Shown: positions 34,554 through 44,136, counted from the first letter of the stretch. The stretch is 64,000 bases of DNA from UBA699 sp050261915 (GCA_050261915.1 JBLNDT010000082.1:1-64000); one strand, 5' to 3'. Numbers and translations are program-made. The notes: generated from the letters alone by a model not told the origin.

Positions 34554-35126
34554 ATGTGGAGTGAGGGTAAAATAATCGAGTATCTTAGAACAAATCTAAA
34601 GCCAAAAAGGTTTGAACATTCTTTAAGTGTAAGAGATACTGCTGTAAAACTAGCAAAGCATTATAATTTTGATGTGGAAAAGGCTTCTCTGGCAGGTCTG
34701 GTTCATGATTGTGCCAAAGATAAATCTGCAGATGAACTATTGGAAATTGCAGCAAAAACAGGATTTGACATTGGAGAAGTCTGCATGGATAGTCCAAAGC
34801 TGCTCCACGGGTATGCAGGTGCTGTTATTGCAAAGGAATTAATGGGTATTGAGGATAAGGATGTACTCAATGCAGTGCATTACCATACTACTGGAAGGAA
34901 ATCCATGAGCTGGCTTGAAAAAGCCATATACATAGCTGACTATGTGGAACCTATAAGAGAATTTCCAGGAGTGGATGAAATGCGCAAAATGGTTTATGAG
35001 GATTTAGATAAAACCATGATATTTGCTTATGATTTAACAATAAAATATGTGATAGATAAAGGTCAAATGCTTCACCCTGATTCTATTCAAGGGAGGAATC
35101 ATCTAATCTTAGAAAGTCGCAGGTGA
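34554..35126 (+). CDS. yqeK: YqeK HD-domain phosphohydrolase
   Basis: The 190-residue metal-dependent hydrolase shows ERFEHS-like KRFEHSLSVRDTA, the HD motif LVHDCAKD, a further His pair at AVHYHTTG and DYVEP. Family members cleave diadenosine tetraphosphate to ADP. The nadD-yqeK order is standard in Firmicutes. Confidence 0.93.
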   Translation: MWSEGKIIEYLRTNLKPKRFEHSLSVRDTAVKLAKHYNFDVEKASLAGLVHDCAKDKSADELLEIAAKTGFDIGEVCMDSPKLLHGYAGAVIAKELMGIEDKDVLNAVHYHTTGRKSMSWLEKAIYIADYVEPIREFPGVDEMRKMVYEDLDKTMIFAYDLTIKYVIDKGQMLHPDSIQGRNHLILESRR

Positions 35127-35131
35127 GTAAC

Positions 35132-36388
35132 TTGAGAAAAAAGCCCAAAGGACGATTTAGATTTCTGTTAGTAATTTCCGTACTGCTGGTTTTGGTTTTT
35201 TGTGTTGGGGGATATGCTTATTCCTATCTTCTTAATCTAAGCTCAAATTCAGATTCTGGTGATACAGAACCTGTAAAAACTGCGGAGGTTAAAGAGGATG
35301 GTATTGTTAACATTCTAATTACCGGAGTTGATATAGGAGATACAAAGGTTAATATTGCAGATGATAAAAGAAGAACAGACACAATAATTCTGCTTAATTA
35401 CAATCCTAAAACAGAAGAAATTAATGTTGTATCGATTCCAAGGGACACTTTGATTAAGATAAAAGGACAGAATCAAAAAATAAACTCCGCAAACGTTCTA
35501 GGCGGGAAAAATTATATTGTTACTGCAGTGGAAAATTTATTAAATTTGGATATAAATTATACTGCCAGGGTAGATTATGAGGGATTTAGAAAAATTATTG
35601 ACGCCATTGGCGGAGTTGATATGTATATAAGTCAAAATATGTTTTATGACGATGCCAGTCAAAATCTTCACATATATTTTAAAAAGGGGCAGACGGTACA
35701 CCTAGACGGAAAAAAAGCTGAAGAATTTTTCAGATGGCGAAAAAACAATGACGGAACAGGACTTGCAGAGGGAGACCTTGGCAGGATAAACAATCAGCAT
35801 CTTTTTATTGAAAAGGTAATTGAAAAGTTTAAAAGTCCAGATATTGTTACTAAAATACCATCTATAATGGGAATAATACCAAAGTATGTAACAACAAATA
35901 TGCAGCCTAACGATATGTTGAAATATGCCTATAAATTTATTAATATTGATAAATCCAAAGTAACTATGTCAACTTTAAAGGGCACAACCCCAACCATAGA
36001 AGGCATATCCTACTTTGTTTATGATGAAAAGGAAAATTCACAGCTTTTGTCTGTTTTGCGTGGTGAAACAACATCAACTAAGGTGGAGCAGGCAGAACTT
36101 AAGCTTGATAAATCAAATATTAAGATACAGGTTTTAAACGGTACTAATAAAAGCGGTTTGGCAGCAGCCTATGCTGAAAACCTTAAAAAAGCAGGTTTTA
36201 AGAACGTAACAACCGGGAATGGCCCAAAGGCTCAAACTTCTAAGGCTACTCTTTATGGAATAGATGCTTCATTAATATCAACTGTTAAAAGTGAGTTTAA
36301 AATAGAGAATATTGAGACAAATAAGCAAAAGTCGGGAAATTTTGATATAATAATATTGCTTGGTGAAAATTACAAACTAGGCAACTGA
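35132..36388 (+). CDS. LytR-CpsA-Psr (LCP) family protein
   Basis: The 418-residue protein has one membrane helix (about 10-32), an LCP domain (NILITGVD, RRTDTIILL, SIPRDT, DINYTARVDYEGF) that transfers wall polymers from lipid carrier to peptidoglycan, and a C-terminal LytR_C domain (KIQVLNGTNKSGLA). The TTG at 35132 is chosen because AGGTGA, which contains the yqeK stop, is 5 bases upstream; a GTG at 35123 is the alternative. In many clostridia rsfS follows here, but it does not in this window. Confidence 0.9.
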   Translation: MRKKPKGRFRFLLVISVLLVLVFCVGGYAYSYLLNLSSNSDSGDTEPVKTAEVKEDGIVNILITGVDIGDTKVNIADDKRRTDTIILLNYNPKTEEINVVSIPRDTLIKIKGQNQKINSANVLGGKNYIVTAVENLLNLDINYTARVDYEGFRKIIDAIGGVDMYISQNMFYDDASQNLHIYFKKGQTVHLDGKKAEEFFRWRKNNDGTGLAEGDLGRINNQHLFIEKVIEKFKSPDIVTKIPSIMGIIPKYVTTNMQPNDMLKYAYKFINIDKSKVTMSTLKGTTPTIEGISYFVYDEKENSQLLSVLRGETTSTKVEQAELKLDKSNIKIQVLNGTNKSGLAAAYAENLKKAGFKNVTTGNGPKAQTSKATLYGIDASLISTVKSEFKIENIETNKQKSGNFDIIILLGENYKLGN

Positions 36389-36413
36389 TAATATATTTAG
36401 GAGGGTTTTTAAT

Positions 36414-36794
36414 ATGGAAAAGAAAATAATAAGCACAGCAAAAGCACCAGGAGCAGTAGGACCTTATTCACAGGCAGTTGTAGTAGGGAACTTCTTATTT
36501 ACATCAGGACAGATTCCACTTGATCCAGCTACTGGAGATTTAGTTACAGGTGATGTTGCTAAAGCTGCAGAAAGATCACTTGAAAATTTAAAGGCTGTTT
36601 TAGAAGAAGCAGGCTCAAGCTTTGACAAAGTTGTTAAAACCACAGTATTTTTAACAGACATGAACGACTTTGCAGCTGTTAACGAAGTTTACGGAAGATA
36701 TTTCACAAAGGATATGCCAGCAAGATCCTGTGTACAGGTTGCTAAGCTTCCAAAGGGTGCAACTGTTGAAATAGAATTAATAGCATTAGTATAA
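36414..36794 (+). CDS. ridA: RidA-family reactive intermediate deaminase
   Basis: The 126-residue protein hydrolyses reactive enamines and imines released by PLP enzymes. Family motifs are GAVGPYSQAV, FTSGQIPLDP and the C-terminal PARSCVQVAKLPKGATVEIE with the carboxylate-binding Arg. AGGAGGG precedes the ATG. It is followed by a terminator and is probably also read from the LCP gene. Confidence 0.95.
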   Translation: MEKKIISTAKAPGAVGPYSQAVVVGNFLFTSGQIPLDPATGDLVTGDVAKAAERSLENLKAVLEEAGSSFDKVVKTTVFLTDMNDFAAVNEVYGRYFTKDMPARSCVQVAKLPKGATVEIELIALV

Positions 36795-36803
36795 ATGCCT
36801 GGA

Positions 36804-36835
36804 GCAAGAGGGAAACCTGCTTGCTCTTAATTTTT
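36804..36835 (+). terminator. Terminator after ridA
   Basis: The arms GAGCAAG and CTTGCTC, with extra pairing inside, are followed by a T run. Confidence 0.75.
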
Positions 36836-36852
36836 AAAAAGGGGAAGTTATT

Positions 36853-37752
36853 TTGAACAAGGTACTTTTAATTGTAGATGAAATGAACAGCGGTAAAAAA
36901 CTAAGGGAATACCTTAAACACATTGAAGAACTTTCCAGCAGGCTCATAAGAGGGGCTGCCAGGGATGGAAGAATTAGTGTTAATGGTAAGGTGGTTACTC
37001 TGAGGTATACGGTTCAAGGTGGTGACAGGATAGAAATTGATGTAGCTAAAGATGAAAGTCAGGATATCAATCCGGAATCCATGCCACTGGAAATAGTATA
37101 TGAAGATAGAGATGTTATTGTTTTGAACAAAAGACCTTTTATGGTGGTGCATCCAACTAAAAGCTATCAAAGCGGAACATTGGCAAACGGTCTTCTTTAT
37201 TATTTTCAGGAAAAGGGAGAAGACTGCATAGTGAGGCTTGTAAGCAGACTTGATATGAATACCTCAGGGCTAATTCTTGTGGCCAAAAACCAGTTTGCCC
37301 ACATGGCCCTGGCAAGGGATATGCATAAAGGTGGCTTTGACAAAAGATATTTGGCAGTGGTTCATGGAAATATGGAAAGAAGTTCTGGCACTATAGATGA
37401 ACCAATATACAAGCCAGAGGAACCTGGAGTAAAACGAATTATCGATGAACGGGGACAACACAGCATAACTCACTATAGGGTTATTGAAAGTCATCCTTTA
37501 GGTGATTTAGTGGAATTACAGCTTGAAACAGGGAGGACACATCAAATAAGAGTACATCTTGCACATTTAGGACACCCTCTTTTTGGAGATACTTTATACA
37601 ATAATGATAAGGATGACAATGAATTTATAAATCGGCAGGCGCTTCATGCCTGTAAGCTTTCATTTCCAAACCCGAGGACAGGAGAAACTATAAGTTTGGA
37701 AATTGATATGCCTGATGATATGGTGGAACTTATGAAAAAAATAAGGAGTTGA
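36853..37752 (+). CDS. rluD: RluA/RluD-family pseudouridine synthase
   Basis: The 299-residue enzyme isomerises uridines, probably in 23S rRNA. It has an N-terminal S4 domain (about 14-75) and the catalytic segment VSRLDMNTSGLIL with the essential Asp, then LETGRTHQIRVHL. The start is TTG 36853 after GGGGAAG. Its stop lies inside the shared terminator with dacF. Confidence 0.92.
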   Translation: MNKVLLIVDEMNSGKKLREYLKHIEELSSRLIRGAARDGRISVNGKVVTLRYTVQGGDRIEIDVAKDESQDINPESMPLEIVYEDRDVIVLNKRPFMVVHPTKSYQSGTLANGLLYYFQEKGEDCIVRLVSRLDMNTSGLILVAKNQFAHMALARDMHKGGFDKRYLAVVHGNMERSSGTIDEPIYKPEEPGVKRIIDERGQHSITHYRVIESHPLGDLVELQLETGRTHQIRVHLAHLGHPLFGDTLYNNDKDDNEFINRQALHACKLSFPNPRTGETISLEIDMPDDMVELMKKIRS

Positions 37753-37780
37753 TAACAAATGTTATCAACTCTTAATTTTT
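37746..37780. terminator. Bidirectional terminator shared by two convergent genes
   Basis: An 11-bp perfect stem (37746-37756 with 37761-37771) has loop AAAT. Its arms contain the AGT-TGA endings of both rluD (plus) and dacF (minus). T runs lie on the right for plus-strand transcripts. Confidence 0.85.
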
Positions 37781-38964
37781 TTCTTTCTAATTTTTATTAA
37801 GACTAAGACAAAAGTTCCAAGAAATAATACTAAAATAATCCCGGAAAGCAGGTAATTGCTTGCTATTATCTTGTCTATTTTGTGGTTAACTCCGCTTTGC
37901 AGGTCCAATTTGCCTACTTTTTCTCCACCAACATATATATCTGCAGAATCCACAATGTCCCCAATTGAAAAATATTTTACACTTAGATTGTTTTCCGCCA
38001 GCTGAACTTTTAATTCTGGACTTGAGCCCTTTTCTTTTAAATAATAAAAATCTGAGGACGCAAGAAGTGGTACATTTGTGTTTTTCTCATTATATGTTTT
38101 AACAACATCACCCTTAGAGAACATTTTAACGTACTCATAATTATTATATCCATAATTAAACAGGGCAATAGCATCTGGAAAAAAAGTTTTTTGAGTATCG
38201 TGTACCAGTGCTACTATTAGCTTGTGACCATCTTTATCTGCTGCTGACACATAGGAATGCATGGATTGTACAGTATATCCAGTTTTACTTCCAATACAAT
38301 AAGGGTAGTAATCCTGGGAATACTTTTGAATAAGCTTATTTTCATTCCATATAGGTCTTTCCTTTGTGCTTTTGTTTGTTGGCTGAATTTTATAAGCTAA
38401 AGTAGTCGCTATTTCGGTGTATTCTTTGTGCTTTGAGAGCTCCTGCATAATAAGTGCAAGGTCATAGGCACTTGTTTTATGATTTTCGTCATACAAACCG
38501 CTTGGATTTACGAAATTAGTGTTTTTGCATCCAAGCTCCTTTGCTCTATTGTTCATAAGAACTACAAATTGATCAACAGAACCTCCTATATGTTCAGCCA
38601 GAGCTTCTGCACAATCATTTGCAGAACATAAAAGCATTGCATAAAGCAAATCCTTTACTTTAAGCTGTTCGCCTTCAAATATATAAATTTTACTCCCATC
38701 TGCAAGAGGTGGTTTTTTACCTACTGTAACTACATCATCAAGCTTACATTTTTCAAGTGTTAATAGAGCAGTCATTATTTTTGTAGTGGATGCTGGTGGA
38801 TAGGCAGTGTTCATATTCTTTGAATAAAGTATTTTACCTGTAGCACCATCCATTAAAACAGCACTATCCGCAGAAACTGTTGGAGCACTGCTTGCCATCG
38901 CAGTGACAGGTATACTGGATACTAGCATGATTAGAGTGATTAAAAATGCAGTTAATTTTTTCAT
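37765..38964 (-). CDS. dacF: D-alanyl-D-alanine carboxypeptidase (DacF/PBP5 type)
   Basis: The 399-residue protein has a signal peptide, a serine-type carboxypeptidase domain (PASTTKI with the SxxK serine, SANDCAEAL, SKTGYT), a beta-rich C-terminal domain and a final membrane helix with basic tail (about 374-394). It trims the terminal D-Ala of stem peptides. It is the only leftward gene in this part and converges on rluD. The ribosome site GGGGGT lies upstream of the ATG at 38964. Confidence 0.93.
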   Translation of the reverse strand: MKKLTAFLITLIMLVSSIPVTAMASSAPTVSADSAVLMDGATGKILYSKNMNTAYPPASTTKIMTALLTLEKCKLDDVVTVGKKPPLADGSKIYIFEGEQLKVKDLLYAMLLCSANDCAEALAEHIGGSVDQFVVLMNNRAKELGCKNTNFVNPSGLYDENHKTSAYDLALIMQELSKHKEYTEIATTLAYKIQPTNKSTKERPIWNENKLIQKYSQDYYPYCIGSKTGYTVQSMHSYVSAADKDGHKLIVALVHDTQKTFFPDAIALFNYGYNNYEYVKMFSKGDVVKTYNEKNTNVPLLASSDFYYLKEKGSSPELKVQLAENNLSVKYFSIGDIVDSADIYVGGEKVGKLDLQSGVNHKIDKIIASNYLLSGIILVLFLGTFVLVLIKIRKKKIKS

Positions 38965-39076
38965 GTTTACCCCCGGTATTTTTACTAATCACAATTATAG
39001 CAAAAAAAGAGTACTTTTGCGACTTTAAATTTATAAAAATGGCAATAATTTTAAAAGCAAAAGGCGGGAGGTAACC

Positions 39077-39652
39077 ATGAAAAACAAGAAGAAACTAATT
39101 GGGTCCATAGTAATTTTAGTGATTTTCACTGGATTTTTAACTATTGGATATTTCATATCAAAACCTGGAAAAGTTCCTGAGAGCACTGACATATTCAAGG
39201 ACAGCACTGAGGTTTTAAACAGTGAAAGCGGTAAAATATCAATATATGTAAATGGAGAAGTTAAAAATCCAGGGGTATATAAACTTGACAGCGGTTCCAG
39301 GGTTTTAGATGCAGTTAATGCATCTGGAGGGTTTACTGAAAATGCAGATAACACCAGATTAAATTTAGCAAAAAAACTAAAGGATGAAGATCAGGTGTTT
39401 GTCAATTCAAAAAAACAGCCGGGACTTCAAAGTCAAAGTTCAGGGAGCAGCAGCGAAACTCTCATAGACATAAATTCTGCATCAAAGGAGGAACTTATGA
39501 AGCTTCCAGGGATTGGTGAGGTCACGGCACAAAAAATAATAGAATACAGGGATAAAAACGGAGGGTTTAAAACGGTGGAGGACTTAAAGAAGGTTGGCAG
39601 AATAGGTGACAAAACCCTTGAAAAGTTCAAGGATAAAATAGAAGCTAGGTAG
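39077..39652 (+). CDS. comEA: ComEA-type DNA-binding protein
   Basis: The 191-residue protein has one membrane helix (about 7-26), a SLBB domain (ISIYVNGEVKNPGVYKL) and a helix-hairpin-helix tail (INSASKEELMKLPGIGEVTAQKI) that binds double-stranded DNA outside the membrane during uptake. GGGAGG lies before the ATG. The matching channel gene comEC is about 10 kb away at 49439, separated by the selenocysteine locus. Confidence 0.92.
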   Translation: MKNKKKLIGSIVILVIFTGFLTIGYFISKPGKVPESTDIFKDSTEVLNSESGKISIYVNGEVKNPGVYKLDSGSRVLDAVNASGGFTENADNTRLNLAKKLKDEDQVFVNSKKQPGLQSQSSGSSSETLIDINSASKEELMKLPGIGEVTAQKIIEYRDKNGGFKTVEDLKKVGRIGDKTLEKFKDKIEAR

Positions 39653-39720
39653 CAGTTTTAAATTTAAACAAAGTATTATATAATAGGTATGTTACTTTAT
39701 GAGAATTAGGGGGGATAGAT

Positions 39721-40749
39721 ATGGGGAAAAGATTAACGGAATTATCAAGAACATCTGGCTGAGCAGCTAAAATTGGGCCGGAGACCCTTTCAAAAATACT
39801 TGATAAGCTTCCAAAAATGCAGGATAAAAACCTATTGGTTGGTATTGAAACTTCAGATGATGCTGCTGTTTATAAATTAACTGAGGATATGGCAGTAATT
39901 CAGACCTTGGATTTCTTTACACCGGTGGTGGATGATCCTTACACCTTTGGACAAATTGCTGCTGCAAATTCCTTAAGTGATGTATATGCCATGGGAGGTA
40001 AGCCCACCGTTGCATTGAACATTGTATGCTTTCCATCATGTCTTCATATAGATGTGCTTGGGGAAATTTTAAAGGGTGGAGCAGATAAGGTTATTGAGTC
40101 GGGAGCTGTAGTCATTGGGGGACATTCAGTTGACGACCAGGAGCCAAAATACGGATTATCTGTAATGGGAATTGTTCATCCTGATAAGATATTAAAAAAT
40201 CATGGAAGCAATCCTCATGATGTATTAATAATTACAAAACCACTTGGTACAGGAATAATAAACACGGCAATCAAAGGCGGAATTGCCTCTGAGGGCGCCT
40301 ATAATAAAGCTGTTAAGGTAATGGTTACACTAAACAAATATGCGGGAGAAATAATTGCAAAATACAAAATTAGTGCATGCACTGATATAACAGGGTTTGG
40401 AATTATGGGCCATGCCTATGAGATGGCAGCTGCATCTAATGTTACATTAAAAATTAATAAGGACAATATTCCATATATTAAAGAGGCTAAGGAATATGCG
40501 GAAATGGGGCTAGTACCTGAAGGTTCCTATAATAATAGAAATTATCTTGTAGGGAAATATGAATTCAGGAATGTACCAATGTGGCTTCAGGATATACTAT
40601 TTGACCCTCAAACCTCAGGCGGACTAATGATAACCTGCAGGACAAATGAGGCTGATATTATTATGAAGGAGCTTAAAAATCTTGATCTTGAATCTGCAAT
40701 AATAGGAGAAGCCCTTGAATTTACAGGAAATTACATTGTTGTAGAATAG
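39721..40749 (+). CDS. selD: Selenide, water dikinase SelD, itself a selenoprotein (UGA at codon 14)
   Basis: The enzyme makes selenophosphate from selenide and ATP. The true frame starts at ATG 39721, 7-8 bases after AGGGGGG, and reads through TGA at 39760-39762 for a total of 342 codons plus stop; a normal gene finder starts only at 39817. The UGA is in the active-site segment T-S-G-U-A-A-K-I-G-P, where other SelD proteins have Cys or Sec. The rest is a complete SelD (SDVYAMGG, GGHSVDDQEPKYGL, TDITGFG, DPQTSGG). It heads selD-selA-selB, with 15 bases to selA. Confidence 0.95.
39770..39790 (+). promoter_or_regulatory. Putative bacterial SECIS hairpin in selD
   Basis: By hand, AAA (39770-39772) pairs with TTT (39788-39790), two T residues bulge, then GGGC pairs with G(A)CCC, closing loop CGGA. 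The loop starts 16 bases after the UGA and has G at its second position, as SelB-binding hairpins require. Confidence 0.65.
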
Positions 40750-40764
40750 AAATGGGGTAAAATT

Positions 40765-42153
40765 ATGGATAAAAAAGATTTACTTAGAAAACTACCTAAA
40801 ATAGATGAATTGCTTAAGGAAGATGTTGTAATAAGTTATCTTGAAAATACCACAAGAGTGCTTGTGCTTGATTCACTTAGAGAAGTAATTGATGCTTTAA
40901 GAGAAAAAATATTAAAGGGTTCCTGCAGTGAAATAAATAAGGAACAAATTTTAAAGGATTTTATAACTAATGTTGAGGAAAAAAAGAAACCTAGACTTAG
41001 AAGAGTCATTAATGGTGCAGGAGTAGTAATACATACAAACCTAGGAAGATCACTTCTTAATGAAGAAGCAGTTAAGGAAGTGCTTGATATTTCAATGAAT
41101 TACAACAACCTGGAATATGACATAAAAAAAGGGGGCAGAGGCTCAAGATATTCCCACGTGGAGGATATTATAAAGAAGGTAACAGGGGCTGAAGCTGCCA
41201 TGGTGGTAAATAATAATGCAGCAGCTGTTATGCTGGTGCTTAACACCCTTTGCAAAGGCAGGGAAGCAATAGTTTCAAGAGGCCAGCTTGTGGAAATTGG
41301 AGGCTCTTTCAGGGTGCCGGATGTTATGGCTTTTAGCGGGGCAAGTCTTGTAGAGGTTGGAACTACAAACAGGACCCATCTTTATGATTATGAAAACAAC
41401 ATTAACGAAAACACAGGGGTGCTTTTAAAGGTACATACCTCAAACTTCAAAATACTTGGATTCACAGAAGAAGTTTCCCTTGAGGAACTTTCAGAGCTAG
41501 GAGAGAAAAATGGGATTCCAGTAGTGGAAGATATAGGAAGCGGAACATTAGTGGACTTTTCAAAGTATGGGTTTGTGTATGAACCTACAGTACAGGAAAG
41601 CTTGAAAAAAGGTGCAGATGTGGTTACCTTCAGCGGTGACAAAATGCTTGGAGGCCCTCAGGCAGGTATTATTGTTGGTAAAAATAAATACATAGACAAA
41701 ATGAAAAAAAACCAGCTTACAAGGGCACTTAGAATAGACAAGATGACATTGGCGGCACTTGAAGGAACCATGAAACTTTATCTTGATGAAAAAAATGCTG
41801 TTGAAAAGATTCCAACACTATATATGATACTGAGCAGCAAGGAAATACATGAGGAAAGAGCAAAGCTGCTATTTGATAAACTTTCAAAAATTAAAAAAGG
41901 CTTCAAGTTCAAAGTTGCTGAGGATTACTCAATGGTTGGGGGAGGCTCCATGCCTGCTGAGAAAATTGAAACCTATGTTATAAAAGCTGTTTCTGATAAA
42001 TTGAATGCGGATGAACTAGAAAAAAGGCTGAGACTAAATGAAGTGCCTATTATTGTTAGAGTAAGCAGCGATGAAGTTATAATTGATTTAAGAACAATAT
42101 TTGACCGTGATTTTGACATTATTGCGGATGCTTTTAACAGCATAGCAAATTAG
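40765..42153 (+). CDS. selA: L-seryl-tRNA(Sec) selenium transferase
   Basis: The 462-residue PLP enzyme turns seryl-tRNA(Sec) into selenocysteyl-tRNA(Sec) with selenophosphate from SelD. Visible are RRVINGAGVVIHTNLGRS, the PLP-site segment VEDIGSGTLVDF and the lysine of TFSGDKMLGGPQAG. The length is typical. Tight spacing to selD and selB indicates one operon. Confidence 0.96.
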   Translation: MDKKDLLRKLPKIDELLKEDVVISYLENTTRVLVLDSLREVIDALREKILKGSCSEINKEQILKDFITNVEEKKKPRLRRVINGAGVVIHTNLGRSLLNEEAVKEVLDISMNYNNLEYDIKKGGRGSRYSHVEDIIKKVTGAEAAMVVNNNAAAVMLVLNTLCKGREAIVSRGQLVEIGGSFRVPDVMAFSGASLVEVGTTNRTHLYDYENNINENTGVLLKVHTSNFKILGFTEEVSLEELSELGEKNGIPVVEDIGSGTLVDFSKYGFVYEPTVQESLKKGADVVTFSGDKMLGGPQAGIIVGKNKYIDKMKKNQLTRALRIDKMTLAALEGTMKLYLDEKNAVEKIPTLYMILSSKEIHEERAKLLFDKLSKIKKGFKFKVAEDYSMVGGGSMPAEKIETYVIKAVSDKLNADELEKRLRLNEVPIIVRVSSDEVIIDLRTIFDRDFDIIADAFNSIAN

Positions 42154-42169
42154 ATTTGAGGTGCAGCAT

Positions 42170-44077
42170 ATGAAACATATTGTAATTGGTACAGCAGGAC
42201 ATATAGACCACGGTAAAACCACTCTTATAAAGGCATTAACAGGAAGGGAAACAGATACTTTAAAGGAAGAAAAAGACCGTGGAATTTCAATAAATTTAGG
42301 CTTTACATATTTTGATCTTCCTTCTGGAAGAAGAGCAGGAATTATAGACGTTCCCGGTCATGAAAAGTTTGTAAAAAACATGCTTGCAGGGGTAAGCAGT
42401 GTGGACATAGTTCTTCTTGTTATTGCTGCAGATGAAGGGGTTATGCCACAAACCAAGGAACATTTTGAAATTCTTCAGCTGCTAAATGTTAAAAAGGGAA
42501 TTATTGTTTTAACAAAGGCAGATATGGTAGACAATGAGTGGCTTGAAATGGTTAAGGAAGAGGTTAAAGAGGAATTTAAGGGGACTTTCCTTGAAAACTC
42601 TCCAATCCATGCAGTTTCTTCAAAGACTAAAACAGGCCTTGAAGACTTGGTAAAGGATATAGACATTTTAACAGGGGAAATAGATACAAAGGACGTGGGG
42701 GGGCATTTTAGACTTCCTGTGGACAGAGTATTTTCCATAAGCGGCTTTGGCACCGTGGTAACAGGTACCGTAATAAGCGGCATGGTGGAGGAAGGTCAGA
42801 ATATTCAGGTATATCCATCTAAAATAACAGCAAAAATAAGGGGGATTCAGGTTCATGACACACCTGTAAAAATAGCTGAGGCAGGACAAAGATGTGCATT
42901 AAACATTTCAAATATAAAAACCACAGAGGTTGGCAGAGGAGATGTTATATCCGTGGAGGGTATAATGGAGCCATCCCTTATGGTGGACTGCAAGCTTTAT
43001 TATCTGAAAAGTGCACCAAAGCCCCTTGAAAACAGACAGAGGGTAAGGCTTTACCATGGCACCAGTGAAATTCTCTGCAGAGTTGTTATACTGGACAAAG
43101 AAGAGGTTAAACCAGGAGAAGAGGCTTATGTGCAGCTAAGGCTTGAAAAACCACTTACTGCACAGAGAAATGACAGGTATGTTATAAGAAATTATTCACC
43201 AATGTTTACTATAGGGGGCGGTGTTATAATAGAGCCTCTTGCACCAAAATGCAAAAGGTTTGATCAAAACTATATTGGTGAGCTTAAAATTAAGGAAAGC
43301 GGAAGCACTTTCAGCATAGTTGAAAATATAGTTAAAAATTTAAGCTCGGAATTTCCTAAGGTAGCAGACATATTAAAAGCTATGGGTAAGAATGAAGAGG
43401 ATTTGGAAGGAAAGCTTAATAGCCTTGCTGAGGAAGGAAAGATAATTAAATTTGTGACTTCAGATAAACCTGTATATGTTCACAAGGATTTTATTAACAA
43501 GAAAACGGAAATAATAATAGATATTCTTGAAAAATATCACAAGGAAAACCCACTAAGATATGGAATATCAAAGGAAGAAATTAAAACAAAAGCTTTTGGA
43601 AAAGGCATGAAACAGAAGGTATACGATGAGCTGCTTTCTATTCTTGAAAGCAAACATAGAATAAACCTACATGGTAATTTCATAGCTTCCTATGGCTTTG
43701 AGATAAAATATACCAAGGAACAGGAACTTTTAAAAGAAGGTATTTTAAAGGAATTCAGTGTAAACGAATTTTCTCCGCCTAAATTAAGCGACCTTGAGGC
43801 TAAAGAGAAAGATCCTAAAAATATAAGAATGGTGTTTGAATCCCTCCTTGATGAAGGAACTATTATAAAGGTGGCGGAAGACTGTTATTTTACCAAGGAA
43901 GCCTATGAAAAAAGCAAGGAAATGCTAAGAAAATACATTAATGAAAATGGAACAATAACAGTGGCCCAGCTTAGAGATGTTCTAGATACCAGCAGAAAAT
44001 ATGCAATGGCCCTGATGGAAAACTTTGACGGAATAAAGCTTACAAAGCGTCAGGGAGACCAGAGAATACTATTCTAA
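42170..44077 (+). CDS. selB: Selenocysteine-specific elongation factor SelB
   Basis: The 635-residue factor brings Sec-tRNA to UGA. It has an EF-Tu-like GTPase (GTAGHIDHGKTTL, DVPGHEKF, TKAD), beta-barrel domains 2-3, and C-terminal winged helices (about 380-635) that bind the SECIS hairpin. ATG 42170 follows GAGGTG by 6 bases; the GTG at 42161 overlaps that site and is rejected. It is followed by selC after 59 bases. Confidence 0.96.
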   Translation: MKHIVIGTAGHIDHGKTTLIKALTGRETDTLKEEKDRGISINLGFTYFDLPSGRRAGIIDVPGHEKFVKNMLAGVSSVDIVLLVIAADEGVMPQTKEHFEILQLLNVKKGIIVLTKADMVDNEWLEMVKEEVKEEFKGTFLENSPIHAVSSKTKTGLEDLVKDIDILTGEIDTKDVGGHFRLPVDRVFSISGFGTVVTGTVISGMVEEGQNIQVYPSKITAKIRGIQVHDTPVKIAEAGQRCALNISNIKTTEVGRGDVISVEGIMEPSLMVDCKLYYLKSAPKPLENRQRVRLYHGTSEILCRVVILDKEEVKPGEEAYVQLRLEKPLTAQRNDRYVIRNYSPMFTIGGGVIIEPLAPKCKRFDQNYIGELKIKESGSTFSIVENIVKNLSSEFPKVADILKAMGKNEEDLEGKLNSLAEEGKIIKFVTSDKPVYVHKDFINKKTEIIIDILEKYHKENPLRYGISKEEIKTKAFGKGMKQKVYDELLSILESKHRINLHGNFIASYGFEIKYTKEQELLKEGILKEFSVNEFSPPKLSDLEAKEKDPKNIRMVFESLLDEGTIIKVAEDCYFTKEAYEKSKEMLRKYINENGTITVAQLRDVLDTSRKYAMALMENFDGIKLTKRQGDQRILF

Positions 44078-44092
44078 TTCCTTATAACTGGA

Positions 44093-44121
44093 TTGACAAC
44101 TATAAGTATATGTTGTATTAT
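44093..44121 (+). promoter_or_regulatory. Own promoter of tRNA-Sec
   Basis: Consensus TTGACA (44093-44098), a 17-base spacer and TATTAT (44116-44121) lie 15 bases before the mature tRNA 5' end, so selC need not depend on selDAB readthrough. Confidence 0.8.
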
Positions 44122-44136
44122 TTATTAGTGTAAAAT

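Noticed and set aside
36389..36413. rsfS after the LCP gene
   Set aside because: Only 25 bases separate the LCP gene from ridA; rsfS must be elsewhere or absent, and nothing in the window can decide that.
39817..40749. SelD starting at the internal ATG 39817
   Set aside because: This start lacks the catalytic segment; an upstream ATG with a strong ribosome site reads in frame through a UGA with a SECIS-like hairpin.
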